Positions 38,600-48,256 of a stretch of DNA of 64,000 bases are shown here, piece after piece; the stretch's first letter is position 1; every line of letters begins with the position of its first letter. The stretch lies in contig NZ_QEXL01000009.1 in NCBI RefSeq assembly GCF_003311635.1, positions 49,546-113,545 on the forward strand, read 5' to 3'. The notes below the pieces were generated by a model, which was not told the DNA's origin, did not search any database, and saw nothing but the letters and a program-made list of their open reading frames with translations. Both the position numbers and the translations under genes were made by a program. This DNA comes from Novacetimonas cocois. GTDB taxonomy: Bacteria > Pseudomonadota > Alphaproteobacteria > Acetobacterales > Acetobacteraceae.

Positions 38600-40870
38600 A
38601 TGACGGAACGTCGCGGCGATCTGGATGGCGCGCACGGGCTGGTGCGACGGGGGCTGGACCTGCTGGTGCAGCGCAATGTCTCGCTCCTGCTGGTGCTGCT
38701 GGCGCTCTGCCTCGGGGTGGCGACGTTCGTCGTGCTGTCGGGGGGCATGTCGCTGGCGCGCCACCCGCAGATCGAGGCCCTGATCTTCATCCTCAATTTC
38801 CTCGTCCTGCTGCTGCTGGCCACCGCGCTGACGGAACAGGTGGGGCGGATGCTGGCCGAACGGCGCAGCGGGCTGGCCGGGGCGCGGCTGCATGTGCGGC
38901 TGATGACGCTGTTCGGGATCGTGGCGGTCGCGCCCACCATCGTCGTGGGCGTGTTCGCCGCCGTCTTTTTCCATTACGGCATCCAGATCTGGTTCAGCGA
39001 CCGCGTCAACACCGCCCTTAACGAGGCGCTGGAGGCGTCGCGCGGCTATCTTCAGGAACATAACGCCAATATCCGCACCGAGGCGTTTTCGCTGGCGAAC
39101 TACCTCGTCAGCGCGCAGAGCGGCCTGATGGGCAACGGCACCGACCTGATGCACGACCCGGACGCGTTGGGGCAGATACTCGATTCACAGGCGACGCTGC
39201 GCGGGCTGAACATGGCGGTCATTTATGATCCGTTCACCAACACGGTTGTCGCCTCCGGCGGGCTGATGGGACATTCGGCGTACGGGCAGGACCTGCCGCC
39301 GCCAGCCGCCACCCTGATGGCGCGGACCAACGATATCGCCATCCTCGATTCCCCCGATGAAAAGACGGTGCGCGCCGTGATTTCCCTGGGGGATACGCCG
39401 CCGCTGATGCTGATGATCTCCCGCCCGGTCGATCCCGATATCCTTGGCCACATGCGCAAGACCGAAAGCGTGGTCAGCGATTACCAGCGCCTGAACCGCA
39501 ACAGGGCAAAAATACAGTTCACCTTCGTTCTGATCTTCGCGCTGGTGGCGGTGCTGGTGCTGGGGGCGGCCATCCTGATCGGGCTGGTGCTGGCGACCCA
39601 GATCGTGCGCCCGCTCAGCCTGCTGATCCTTGCCTCCGAACGGATCAGCCGGGGCGACCTCGACGCGCATGTGCCCGAAGGCGAGGGTGATGACGAGGTC
39701 TCCAGCCTGTCGCGTGCCTTCAACCGCATGACGGACCAGCTTTCGACGCAACGCACTGAACTGATGAATGCCTCCACCCAGATCAACGAACGCCGGCGTT
39801 TTACCGAGGCCGTGCTGTCAGGGGTGTCGGCGGGGGTGATCGGGCTGGATTCCCATCAGGTCATCGAACTGCCCAACCGCGCGGCCAGCGTCCTTCTGCA
39901 TCGCGACCTCAACGACGCGGTGGGGGAACGGCTGGTGGACGTGGTGCCGGAATTCGCGCCCATGCTGGAACAGGTGGCGCGCGGGGTGAACCGCGAGCTT
40001 ACGCATGAGGTGCATGTCGTGGCGGGGACGCGCTCATGCACGCTGCTGGTGCGCATCGGCGCGGAAATGCAGAGCAGCGTCACCGGCGACGTGGCCGATG
40101 GCTATGTCGTGACCTTTGACGACATAACCGCCCTGCAGGTGGCGCAGCGCAAGGCGGCCTGGGCCGATGTCGCCCGCCGCATCGCCCATGAAATCAAGAA
40201 TCCGCTGACACCCATCCAGCTTGCGGCGGAGCGTCTGAAGCGCCGGTTCCTGCGTGAAATCTCTTCCGATCCTGACACATTTTCGCAATGCGTGGATACG
40301 ATCGTGCGGCATGTGGGGGATATCGGGCGTATGGTGGACGAATTTTCCGCCTTTGCCCGCATGCCCCAGCCCATGATGCGTGACGAGGATTTTTCGCGTA
40401 TCGTGCGCGAGGCCCTGATCCTGCAGCGCAGCGCGCATCCGGAAATCCGCTATGTCGTGAACCTGCCGGACCGGGGGCCGATGGTGGAATGCGACCGCCG
40501 GCTGATCGGGCAGGCGCTGACAAACCTGTTGCAGAATGCGGCGGATGCCATTGCCATGCGCCCCAAAGAAGCGGATGCTGGGGGGAATGGCGATGGCGTG
40601 GCCGGGACGATCCGCATCGGCCTGTCATGCGGGGATGGCGATCTGCGTCTGTCGGTGGCCGATGACGGGATCGGCCTGCCGGTCGAGGACCGCACCCGCC
40701 TGACGGAGCCCTATGTGACGCACAAGCCGAAAGGCACCGGACTGGGTCTTGCAATCGTCAAGAAGATTCTGGAAGACCATGGGGGCAGTGTCGGTCTAGA
40801 AGATTGTCCCGAAGGTAGGGGAGCTGTTTCGACGTTGATTTTGCCGATAAAGGACGACCATGGGACATGA
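38600..40870 (+). CDS. ntrY: Membrane sensor histidine kinase NtrY
   Basis: A 756-residue kinase with N-terminal membrane segments (VSLLLVLLALCLGVATFVVL; ALIFILNFLVLLLLATAL; LFGIVAVAPTIVVGVFAAVFF) and a fourth after the periplasmic part (FTFVLIFALVAVLVLGAAILIGLVL), then HAMP (RPLSLLILASERISRGDLDAHVPEG), PAS (VLSGVSAGVIGLDSHQVIELPN), the H-box RRIAHEIKNPLTPIQLAAERL and an ATPase domain (NLLQNAADAI, DDGIGLP, GTGLGLAIVKKIL). Partner of NtrX, possibly linked to redox or nitrogen state. Confidence 0.94.
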   Translation: MTERRGDLDGAHGLVRRGLDLLVQRNVSLLLVLLALCLGVATFVVLSGGMSLARHPQIEALIFILNFLVLLLLATALTEQVGRMLAERRSGLAGARLHVRLMTLFGIVAVAPTIVVGVFAAVFFHYGIQIWFSDRVNTALNEALEASRGYLQEHNANIRTEAFSLANYLVSAQSGLMGNGTDLMHDPDALGQILDSQATLRGLNMAVIYDPFTNTVVASGGLMGHSAYGQDLPPPAATLMARTNDIAILDSPDEKTVRAVISLGDTPPLMLMISRPVDPDILGHMRKTESVVSDYQRLNRNRAKIQFTFVLIFALVAVLVLGAAILIGLVLATQIVRPLSLLILASERISRGDLDAHVPEGEGDDEVSSLSRAFNRMTDQLSTQRTELMNASTQINERRRFTEAVLSGVSAGVIGLDSHQVIELPNRAASVLLHRDLNDAVGERLVDVVPEFAPMLEQVARGVNRELTHEVHVVAGTRSCTLLVRIGAEMQSSVTGDVADGYVVTFDDITALQVAQRKAAWADVARRIAHEIKNPLTPIQLAAERLKRRFLREISSDPDTFSQCVDTIVRHVGDIGRMVDEFSAFARMPQPMMRDEDFSRIVREALILQRSAHPEIRYVVNLPDRGPMVECDRRLIGQALTNLLQNAADAIAMRPKEADAGGNGDGVAGTIRIGLSCGDGDLRLSVADDGIGLPVEDRTRLTEPYVTHKPKGTGLGLAIVKKILEDHGGSVGLEDCPEGRGAVSTLILPIKDDHGT

Positions 40871-42251
40871 AATCCTGATCGTCGATGACGAGCCTGACAT
40901 CCGGCTGCTTATCGAGGGAATCCTGAGCGACGAGGGATACGAGACACGGCTGGCAGGCGATGCCGATTCCGCCATCAGCGCCTTTCGCGAACGTCGTCCG
41001 TCGCTTGTCATTCTGGATGTGTGGCTGCAGGGATCGCGCCTTGACGGGCTTGGCATCCTCAATGTCTTCCACAAGGAAGAACCCTCGGTGCCTGTCGTCA
41101 TGATTTCCGGTCATGGCACGATTGAAACCGCCGTGGCGGCGCTCCAGCACGGGGCGTATGACTTTATCGAAAAACCGTTCCAGGCAGACCGCCTGCTGGT
41201 CGTGGTGCGCCGCGCGCTGGAGGCGTCGCGCCTTGCGCGCGAAAATGCGGAGCTGCGCCTGCGCGCCGGGTCGGAGGCGATGCTGGACGGCCGCAGCGCC
41301 GCCATCACCGCCGTGCGCAACCAGATCGACCGCGTGGCGCCAACGGGGTCGCGCGTGCTGATTTCCGGCGCGGCGGGTTCGGGCAAGGAAGTGGCCGCGC
41401 GCATGATCCATGCCAGTTCGCGTCGGTCCGACGGTCCGTTCATCGTCCTGAACTGCGCGACGCTTGCCCCCTCCCGCTTCGAGGAGGAACTGTTCGGGAT
41501 CGAGGGAACCGAAGACGGGGCGGGACGTCGTACCGGCGTGCTGGAGCGTGCCCATGGCGGGACGCTCGTGCTGGACGAGGTGTCGGACATGCCGCTGGAA
41601 ACGCAGGGCAAGATCGTGCGCGCCCTGCAGGACCAGACGTTCGAGCGGCTGGGCGGGTCGCGCCGGGTCAAGGTGGATGTCCGCGTCCTTGCGACGACGA
41701 ATCGCGACCTGCAGGCGGAAATCGCCGCCGGACGCTTCCGCGAGGACCTGTACTACCGCCTTGCGGTCGTGCCGCTGCGCGTGCCGGGGCTGCATGAACG
41801 GCGCGAGGACATTCCCGACCTTGCCCGCCTGTTCCTGCGCCGTGCCGCGGAAAATGCGGGGCTGCCGCTGCGTGAACTGTCGGGCGATGCCATTGCCGCG
41901 CTGCAGAATTACGACTGGCCCGGCAACGTGCGTGAACTGCGCAACCTGATGGAACGCCTGCTGATCATGATGCCGGGCAACGGCACGGACCCGATCCGCG
42001 CCGACATGCTGCCGTCGAGTGTCGGGGAGGGGGCGCCCACGTTACTGAAATTTGATTCCGATGAGGATGTGATGGGCCTGCCCCTGCGTGAGGCGCGCGA
42101 CCTGTTCGAAACCCAGTACCTGCAGGCTCAGCTGCTGCGTTTCGGGGGGAATATCAGCCGGACGGCAGGTTTCGTGGGGATGGAGCGCAGCGCCCTGCAT
42201 CGCAAGCTCAAGCAGCTTGGCGTGACATCGGAAGATCGGAACCCTGCCTGA
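40860..42251 (+). CDS. ntrX: Response regulator NtrX
   Basis: A 463-residue NtrC-family regulator, overlapping the end of ntrY by 11 bases. It has a receiver domain (LIVDDEPDIRLLIEG; phospho-Asp in VILDVWLQG), an AAA+ domain with Walker A SGAAGSGKEVAARM and Walker B GTLVLDEVSDM, and a Fis-type C-terminus (ISRTAGFVGMERSALHRKLKQL). The GAFTGA loop is replaced by GTEDGAGRR, which is usual for alphaproteobacterial NtrX and argues against classic sigma-54 activation. Confidence 0.94.
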   Translation: MGHEILIVDDEPDIRLLIEGILSDEGYETRLAGDADSAISAFRERRPSLVILDVWLQGSRLDGLGILNVFHKEEPSVPVVMISGHGTIETAVAALQHGAYDFIEKPFQADRLLVVVRRALEASRLARENAELRLRAGSEAMLDGRSAAITAVRNQIDRVAPTGSRVLISGAAGSGKEVAARMIHASSRRSDGPFIVLNCATLAPSRFEEELFGIEGTEDGAGRRTGVLERAHGGTLVLDEVSDMPLETQGKIVRALQDQTFERLGGSRRVKVDVRVLATTNRDLQAEIAAGRFREDLYYRLAVVPLRVPGLHERREDIPDLARLFLRRAAENAGLPLRELSGDAIAALQNYDWPGNVRELRNLMERLLIMMPGNGTDPIRADMLPSSVGEGAPTLLKFDSDEDVMGLPLREARDLFETQYLQAQLLRFGGNISRTAGFVGMERSALHRKLKQLGVTSEDRNPA

Positions 42252-42382
42252 GATTTTGCCCGATGCCCGCAGGGCTGCTAGACAATCAACCGTGATACGG
42301 ACGGTGGCAACGCCGTAGCATGGGCACGGGGACGATTCCGTGCTGTGTGACCTGCCCAACAGCAACAAAGTAAGGCCTTGCC

Positions 42383-42667
42383 GTGGCAAAAGATCCTTCG
42401 CAGAACGTTCAGGACGTCTTCCTGAACCATGTCCGTCGATCCAAGACCCCCGTTACGATTTTCCTTGTCAATGGCGTCAAGCTTCAGGGAATCATTACGT
42501 GGTTCGACAATTTTTCCGTCCTGCTGCGCCGTGATGGCCATACGCAGCTGGTGTACAAGCACGCGATCAGCACCGTGATGCCCGCGAATCCCGTCACCCT
42601 GTTCGAACCGCCCGTCGCCGAAGGTGAGGAGGCTTCCCCCGTGGCTGGTACCGGCGAGTTCCTGTGA
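42383..42667 (+). CDS. hfq: RNA chaperone Hfq
   Basis: A 94-residue Sm-like hexameric protein that pairs small RNAs with mRNAs. It begins [25 protein letters not shown], with Sm1 [22 protein letters not shown] and Sm2 YKHAIST(V); the last 25 residues are an acidic, disordered tail. The start is GTG 42383 with TAAGG upstream. It sits between ntrX and hflX, and overlaps hflX through GTGA. Confidence 0.97.
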   Translation: MAKDPSQNVQDVFLNHVRRSKTPVTIFLVNGVKLQGIITWFDNFSVLLRRDGHTQLVYKHAISTVMPANPVTLFEPPVAEGEEASPVAGTGEFL

Positions 42668-43974
42668 CATCGGCCCCCGGACCGGTCATGACGCGCGCCG
42701 CCGTCATCCTGCCGTGGGAACGTCCCGACCGGCAGGATGAAAGCCGCGCCGCCGAAGCCCGCCTGGAAGAGGCCGTGGGGCTGGCCGCCTCCATCGGGCT
42801 GGTCATCATCTGCAAGGCGGTGCTGCTGCTGCGCGCGCGCCGTCCCGCCACCCTGCTGGGCAGCGGACAGGTCGAGTCGCTGCATGCGACCGTCCGGGCA
42901 GACAATATTGCCGTCGTCATCATCGATTCCCGCCTGACCCCGGTGCAGCAGCGTAACCTTGAACGCGCGCTGGGCTGCAAGGTCATCGACCGGACGGCGC
43001 TGATCCTCGATATCTTCGGCGAACGCGCGGCGACGAAGGAAGGCTCTCTCCAGGTGGAGCTGGCGCATCTGGAATACCAGCGCAGCCGCCTTGTGCGCAC
43101 ATGGACCCATCTGGAACGCCAACGCGGCGGTTTCGGGTTCCTTGGCGGTCCGGGCGAAACGCAGATCGAGGCCGACCGTCGCATGATCGGCGACCGGATC
43201 GTCCGCCTCAAGCGCGAACTCGAACAGGTGCGCCGCACGCGCGGCCTGCACCGTCAGGCGCGCAAGCGGGTGCCGTTCCCCGTCGTGGCCCTGGTGGGTT
43301 ATACCAATGCCGGGAAATCGACGCTGTTCAATGCCCTGACCGGGGCCAGCGTCTATGCCCAGGACCAGCTGTTCGCGACGCTTGATCCCACGATGCGCGG
43401 GATCCGCCTGCCGTCGGGACGACGGATCATCCTGTCCGATACGGTGGGGTTCATCAGCGACCTGCCCACCGAACTGATCGCCGCCTTCCGCGCGACGCTT
43501 GAAGAAGTGGCCGAGGCCGACATCATCCTGCATGTCCGCGACGTCTCCCACCCCGAAACCGCGACCCAGCGCACCGATGTGATCGAGGTGCTTGAGGGCA
43601 TGGCGCGCAGCGGCACGATCGAATCCGACTGGCAATCGCGGGTGATCGAGGTGCTGAACAAGGCCGACCTGCTGGGCGGGCGCGAGGCCGTGGGCGCGCG
43701 TCCGGGCGCGATCGTCATTTCGGCCATGACCGGCGACGGGCTGCCCGATTTGCTGGGCTGCATCGACGAACGCCTGACCCATGCCATGGAACTGGCGCAT
43801 TACCGCATTCCGGTCGCCAATGGCGCGGCGATGGCGTGGCTGTATGAACATGGCGAGGTGGTCGAACGCACGGATGAGGAGGACGGGGTGGACATGTATG
43901 TGCGCCTTTCGCCCGCAAATCGCGCGCGTTTTGAAATGCAGCATGCCGCCGGGATCACCTGCTTCGAAAGCTGA
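42664..43974 (+). CDS. hflX: Ribosome-associated GTPase HflX
   Basis: A 436-residue GTPase that can split stalled or heat-damaged ribosomes. N-terminal HflX domain ([49 protein letters not shown]), the glycine-rich linker [16 protein letters not shown], and G-domain motifs G1 GYTNAGKS, G3 DTVGFI, G4 NKAD are all present. The start is GTG 42664, overlapping the hfq stop; ATG 42688 is possible. The hfq-hflX pair is widely conserved. Confidence 0.95.
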   Translation: MTSAPGPVMTRAAVILPWERPDRQDESRAAEARLEEAVGLAASIGLVIICKAVLLLRARRPATLLGSGQVESLHATVRADNIAVVIIDSRLTPVQQRNLERALGCKVIDRTALILDIFGERAATKEGSLQVELAHLEYQRSRLVRTWTHLERQRGGFGFLGGPGETQIEADRRMIGDRIVRLKRELEQVRRTRGLHRQARKRVPFPVVALVGYTNAGKSTLFNALTGASVYAQDQLFATLDPTMRGIRLPSGRRIILSDTVGFISDLPTELIAAFRATLEEVAEADIILHVRDVSHPETATQRTDVIEVLEGMARSGTIESDWQSRVIEVLNKADLLGGREAVGARPGAIVISAMTGDGLPDLLGCIDERLTHAMELAHYRIPVANGAAMAWLYEHGEVVERTDEEDGVDMYVRLSPANRARFEMQHAAGITCFES

Positions 43975-44086
43975 GCCGATGACCGTTGTGTGACCGGGTC
44001 GCATGCCGGACGGGGCTGGTATCCCGACCGCGACAGGATCAGAATTGTCATGGAACGTGGTTGTCCATGGCATGGGGGAACGGACA

Positions 44087-44923
44087 ATGACCGATCGGAT
44101 TGGCCTTGCGGAAATGGAGGGGGTCCTTGGCCTGATGCGCGATGCCGCGCGGGGCGAGGTCATGTCGCGGTTCCGCCGTCTGGGTTATGCGGACATCCGC
44201 ACCAAGAGTTCGGCGCTCGATGTCGTCACGGCGGCGGATGAGGCGGCCGAGCGTGTCATTACCCATGCCCTGCGCGACCTGTATCCCGACGCCCTGATCG
44301 TGGGGGAGGAAGCGGTCGCCGCCGATCCGTCGCTTCTGTCGGGGCTGGGAAAGGCTAGGCTTGCATTCGTGATCGACCCGATTGACGGGACCGCCAATTA
44401 TGCCGCCGGGGTTCCGCTGTTTGGCGTCATGGTTTCCGCCGTGGCGGGGGGAGAGGTCGTGGGCGGCGTCATCCTTGATCCGGTCTGCGACGTGGCGGCG
44501 GTCGCGGCGCGCGGGCAGGGGGCATGGCTGTATGACCGCGATGGCAGCCGACGTGCGATGCGGGTGGCGGCGCCGGTCGCGCCCGAAGCGATGTCGGGCA
44601 ACGCATCATGGCGTTATCTGGCGCCGGACCTGCGCGATGCCGTGACGCGCAACCTGCCGCGCGTGATGGGATCGTGGGATTTCCGCTGCGCCGCGCAGGA
44701 ATACCTGATGCTGGTCGATGGCAAATGCCATTTCCTGCTGTTCAACCGCACGCTGCCATGGGACCATCTGGCGGGATGGCTGATCCATCAGGAGGCGGGC
44801 GGCCATGCCGCGCATTTCGACGGATCCCCCTATCGCGTGACCGACCGGGAAGGCGGGCTGCTTTATGCCCCCGACCATGCCAGCTGGACTGCCCTGCGCG
44901 ACCTGCTGCTTGGCGCGTCCTGA
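44087..44923 (+). CDS. Inositol monophosphatase-family phosphatase
   Basis: A 278-residue Mg2+-dependent phosphatase of the IMPase/FIG superfamily, with the metal ligands visible in VGEEAV, DPIDGTANY (about residue 100) and PWDHLAGWLIHQEAGG near residue 225. Substrates in this superfamily include inositol phosphates, histidinol phosphate and PAP; sequence alone does not choose. ATG 44087 follows GGGGGAA with good spacing. It stands 112 bases after hflX and converges with mazG. Confidence 0.88.
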   Translation: MTDRIGLAEMEGVLGLMRDAARGEVMSRFRRLGYADIRTKSSALDVVTAADEAAERVITHALRDLYPDALIVGEEAVAADPSLLSGLGKARLAFVIDPIDGTANYAAGVPLFGVMVSAVAGGEVVGGVILDPVCDVAAVAARGQGAWLYDRDGSRRAMRVAAPVAPEAMSGNASWRYLAPDLRDAVTRNLPRVMGSWDFRCAAQEYLMLVDGKCHFLLFNRTLPWDHLAGWLIHQEAGGHAAHFDGSPYRVTDREGGLLYAPDHASWTALRDLLLGAS

Positions 44924-44939
44924 CGGGACGGGGACGTCG

Positions 44940-45743
44940 TCATTCCTCCCCCCGTTCGCGCCGTTTGACGGCCTGCCATCCTTCCTCCATCACGCTGACA
45001 TCCACGTCGCGCAGCGCCAGGCCGCGGCGGGCCAGATCCTGTTCCATTTCGGTAAAGCGGCGCGTGAACTTGGCGTTGGCATGTCGCAGGCAGTCCTCCG
45101 GGTCGAGGTCGAGCTTGCGCGCAAGGGTCGCCAGGGTGAACAGCACATCGCCCAGTTCGTCGCGCATCCGCGCCCTGTCGCCGCTGTCGAGTTCTGCCTT
45201 CAGCTCCGCGATTTCCTCGTCCACCTTGCCCATCACGTCGGTGGCGTGCGTCCAGTCAAATCCCACCCGTGCGGCACGGCCTGACAGCTTGCGCGCGCGC
45301 AGCAGGGCAGGCAGGCCGACCGGCACGTCATCAAGCGTGCCCGCCCGGTCGCGCGCAAGGCGTTCGCGGGCCTTGCCCTCCTCCCACTGACCCTCCGTCA
45401 GCGTGGCGTCGCCAAAGACATGCGGATGGCGCCGGACCATCTTGTCGCCAATCATGCTGGCGACCGTGGCGAAGTCGAACATGCCGGCCTCCGCCCCCAT
45501 CTGCGCGTGATAGACCACCTGCAGCAGCAGGTCGCCCAGTTCATCGGGCAGCCCGTCCCAGTCCTGCCGCGCGATGGTGTCCGCGACCTCATAGGCTTCC
45601 TCGATCGCATAGGGGGCGATGGTCGCGAAATCCTGCTCCCGGTCCCACGGGCATCCGGTCTGCGGGTCGCGCAGGCGCGCCATGATGTCGAGCAGCCGGC
45701 TGATGGCCTGCGGCGCGTCGGGCGGCGTGGGGGCGTCGGGCAT
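44940..45743 (-). CDS. mazG: Nucleoside triphosphate pyrophosphohydrolase MazG
   Basis: A 267-residue all-helical NTP pyrophosphohydrolase that hydrolyses non-canonical and excess NTPs to NMP and pyrophosphate. Two MazG repeats are visible, each with its metal-binding acidic motif: CPWDREQDFATIAPYAIEEAYEV plus DELGDLLLQVVYH, and KVDEEIAELKAEL plus DELGDVLFTLATLARKL. Family members help control (p)ppGpp and damaged nucleotides. It is divergent from argC with 94 bases between the starts. Confidence 0.95.
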   Translation of the reverse strand: MPDAPTPPDAPQAISRLLDIMARLRDPQTGCPWDREQDFATIAPYAIEEAYEVADTIARQDWDGLPDELGDLLLQVVYHAQMGAEAGMFDFATVASMIGDKMVRRHPHVFGDATLTEGQWEEGKARERLARDRAGTLDDVPVGLPALLRARKLSGRAARVGFDWTHATDVMGKVDEEIAELKAELDSGDRARMRDELGDVLFTLATLARKLDLDPEDCLRHANAKFTRRFTEMEQDLARRGLALRDVDVSVMEEGWQAVKRRERGEE

Positions 45744-45837
45744 GTGGGGCTCCTGTCATGGTTGCGGCACCCGGCGATGATTGTATAGTCCGCCAGTCCG
45801 CGCAATGTGCGACGGATTTTTCCGGGAAACAGGGATC

Positions 45838-46782
45838 ATGAATACTCACGCACTGCCATCGGCATTCATTGACGGAGAAGCGGGCACGACGGGCCTGGGA
45901 ATCCGCGCGCGTCTGGAACGCCTGCCGGTGCATGTGCGCTCCATCGCGCCGGAACTGCGCAAGGACCCCGAGGCACGGCGGGAGATGATGGCGTCCGTGG
46001 ATCTTGTGGTGCTGTGCCTGCCCGATGCCGCCGCGCGCGACGCTGTGGCGATGATCGACGGATTGCGGGCGCAGGGGGGGCATGCGCCACGCGTGCTCGA
46101 CGCCAGCACCGCGTTCCGGACCGCCCCCGGCTGGGTGTACGGGTTTCCCGAAATGCGTCCCGAACAGGCGCAGGCCATCCGCACGGCCACCCATGTCACA
46201 AATCCCGGCTGCTATCCCACCGGGATCATCGGGCTGCTGCATCCGCTGGTTGCGGCGGGACTTGTCCCGGCGGACTATCCCGTCACGGTCAACGCCGTCA
46301 GTGGTTACAGCGGTGGCGGCCGCGCGATGATCGAGGCGCACGAGCGCGATGGCGGGCCCGCGTTCGAACTGTATGGCCTGTCGCTGCAGCACAAGCACCT
46401 GCCGGAGGCGACCGTGTATTCCGGCCTGTCGCGCGCGCCGGTTTTCGTGCCGTCGGTGGGGCATTTCCCGCAGGGGATGATCGTCTCCATCCCCCTGCAC
46501 CTCGACCTTCTGCCAAAGGGGACGCGTGGCGCGGACCTGCACGCGGCGCTGGTGGCGCATTATCGTGGCTCGGACCGCATCAGCGTGCCTGATGCCTGCG
46601 CCAGCCTTTGCGCCGATACGCTGGCGGGAACCGATCGCATGGAACTGCGGGTGCATGTGAACGAGGAGCACCGGCAGGCGGTCCTGACCGCGCGTCTGGA
46701 CAATCTGGGCAAGGGGGCTTCGGGTGCCGCGATCCAGAACATCGCCCTGATGCTGGGGCTGGAGACGCCATCCCCCGTATGA
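45838..46782 (+). CDS. argC: N-acetyl-gamma-glutamyl-phosphate reductase, type 2
   Basis: NADPH-dependent third step of arginine synthesis. The 314-residue product is the shorter type 2 form, with FIDGEAGTTGLGI replacing the longer Rossmann start, LDASTAFRT, the catalytic Cys in TNPGCYPTG, SGYSGGGRAMI, and HKHLPEA. ATG 45838 is preferred, since the family N-terminus begins about ten residues before FIDGEAG. It is followed by a tRNA gene. Confidence 0.94.
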   Translation: MNTHALPSAFIDGEAGTTGLGIRARLERLPVHVRSIAPELRKDPEARREMMASVDLVVLCLPDAAARDAVAMIDGLRAQGGHAPRVLDASTAFRTAPGWVYGFPEMRPEQAQAIRTATHVTNPGCYPTGIIGLLHPLVAAGLVPADYPVTVNAVSGYSGGGRAMIEAHERDGGPAFELYGLSLQHKHLPEATVYSGLSRAPVFVPSVGHFPQGMIVSIPLHLDLLPKGTRGADLHAALVAHYRGSDRISVPDACASLCADTLAGTDRMELRVHVNEEHRQAVLTARLDNLGKGASGAAIQNIALMLGLETPSPV

Positions 46783-46855
46783 TATGTGCGGCCCGCAGGC
46801 GCGGGTGCGCGATCAATTGCCACCGGCCCTGTTTTGCTGTTAAGCAGGCCTGCAT

Positions 46856-46939
46856 GCGAGAGTGACGGAACGGTAGACGTAGTCGACTCAAAATCGACCG
46901 CCGCAAGGCATGGGGGTTCGAATCCCCCCTCTCGTACCA
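46856..46939 (+). tRNA. tRNA-Leu (CAA)
   Basis: Class II cloverleaf with acceptor arms GCGAGAG and CTCTCGT (a terminal G-T pair), anticodon stem GTCGA/TCGAC around loop CTCAAAA (anticodon CAA, decoding UUG), a long variable arm (CGCCGCAAGGCATG) and a GGGGG/CCCCC T stem. ACCA is encoded at the 3' end. Confidence 0.95.
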
Positions 46940-46995
46940 GTTGGCGTGTCATGACGTGACGCGCTGTCCCTTTTGCCCGTGTTGCGAACAGGACG

Positions 46996-48177
46996 ATGTT
47001 TTCCTTGCCCGAAATCCAGATCGAAAAGCCGTCGGCGCGGCCTCTCAATCCGTGCTTTTCCTCCGGCCCGTGCGCCAAGCGGCCGGGATGGTCGCTGGCG
47101 GCGCTGTCGTCTGCGCTGGTGGGACGTTCGCATCGCTCGGCCGAGGGACGGGCGCGCCTGAACGAGGTGATTACCCGTTCGCGCGATATCCTTGGCATGC
47201 CCGCTGACTGGCGTCTGGGGATCGTTCCCGCCTCCGACACGGGCGCGGTGGAAATGGTCCTGTGGTCGCTGCTGGGCACGCGCCCGGTCGATGTCCTGGC
47301 GTTCGAGAGTTTTTCGGCCACATGGGCCAACGACATCATCGCGCAGCTCCAGCTGCCGGATGCCCGCGTTCTGCGCGCCGGATACGGGGAGGTTCCCGAC
47401 CTGGCGGAGGTGGACTGGTCGCGCGACGTGGTCCTGACGTGGAACGGTACGACGTCCGGCGCGTGTTTCGCCGATGGCGATGCCATCCCCGCCGATCGCG
47501 AGGGACTGGTGATCTGTGACGCAACGTCCGCCGCGTTCGCGATGGACCTGCCGTGGGACAGGCTCGATGTCGTCACGTGGTCATGGCAGAAGGTCCTTGG
47601 CGGGGAAGCGGCGCATGGCATGCTGGCCCTGTCGCCGCGCGCGGTCGAACGCCTGGTGTCGCAGCCCGCGCCGCGTCCGCTGCCCAAGATTTTTCGCCTG
47701 ACCGACCGCAAGGGCCTGATCGAGGGCATTTTCCGGGGCGATACGATCAACACGCCCTCCATGCTATGCGTGGAGGATGCGCTCGACGGGTTGCGCTGGG
47801 CCGAACAGGTGGGCGGCCTGACGGGCCTGATCGCGCGCAGCCGCGCCAACCTTGCGGTGGTTGCGCAATGGGTGGCCGACAGCGACTGGGCCGCCTTCCT
47901 TGCCGCATCGCCGCGCCACCGCTCCAGCACCGCCATCTGCCTGCGCATTGTCGCGCCGTGGTTCACCGCGCTGGACCATGAGACGCAGACGAAGGCCGCG
48001 CGCGAGATCGTGGCCCTGCTTGCGGCCGAGGAGGTGGCGATGGATGTCGGCAGCTATCGCGATGCGCCGCCGGGCCTGCGCCTGTGGGGCGGGGCGACGG
48101 TGGAATCGTCCGATCTGGCGGCGGTGCTGCCTTGGCTCGACTGGGCGCATGCCCGGGTCCGTGCGACATATATCTGA
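46996..48177 (+). CDS. serC: Phosphoserine aminotransferase
   Basis: A 393-residue class V PLP aminotransferase making phosphoserine from 3-phosphohydroxypyruvate and glutamate. It resembles the longer, archaeal/alphaproteobacterial SerC type: [15 protein letters not shown] at the start, [48 protein letters not shown] with the Schiff-base Lys in SWQK, and [20 protein letters not shown] 46996 follows AGGACG. SerA is not adjacent. Confidence 0.93.
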   Translation: MFSLPEIQIEKPSARPLNPCFSSGPCAKRPGWSLAALSSALVGRSHRSAEGRARLNEVITRSRDILGMPADWRLGIVPASDTGAVEMVLWSLLGTRPVDVLAFESFSATWANDIIAQLQLPDARVLRAGYGEVPDLAEVDWSRDVVLTWNGTTSGACFADGDAIPADREGLVICDATSAAFAMDLPWDRLDVVTWSWQKVLGGEAAHGMLALSPRAVERLVSQPAPRPLPKIFRLTDRKGLIEGIFRGDTINTPSMLCVEDALDGLRWAEQVGGLTGLIARSRANLAVVAQWVADSDWAAFLAASPRHRSSTAICLRIVAPWFTALDHETQTKAAREIVALLAAEEVAMDVGSYRDAPPGLRLWGGATVESSDLAAVLPWLDWAHARVRATYI

Positions 48178-48256
48178 TCCCACTGCGCAAACGCATGATG
48201 CGCGCCCTGCACGTCGTGTCGCCTGATGCGCGCACGTCAAGAAATAGGCATGAACG

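Noticed and set aside
36977-39154. A 725-codon minus-strand open frame
   Set aside because: Antisense to ntrB, ntrC and ntrY; composition and lack of any motif mark it as a shadow.
42484-44163. A 559-codon minus-strand open frame
   Set aside because: Antisense to hfq and hflX, both clearly real.
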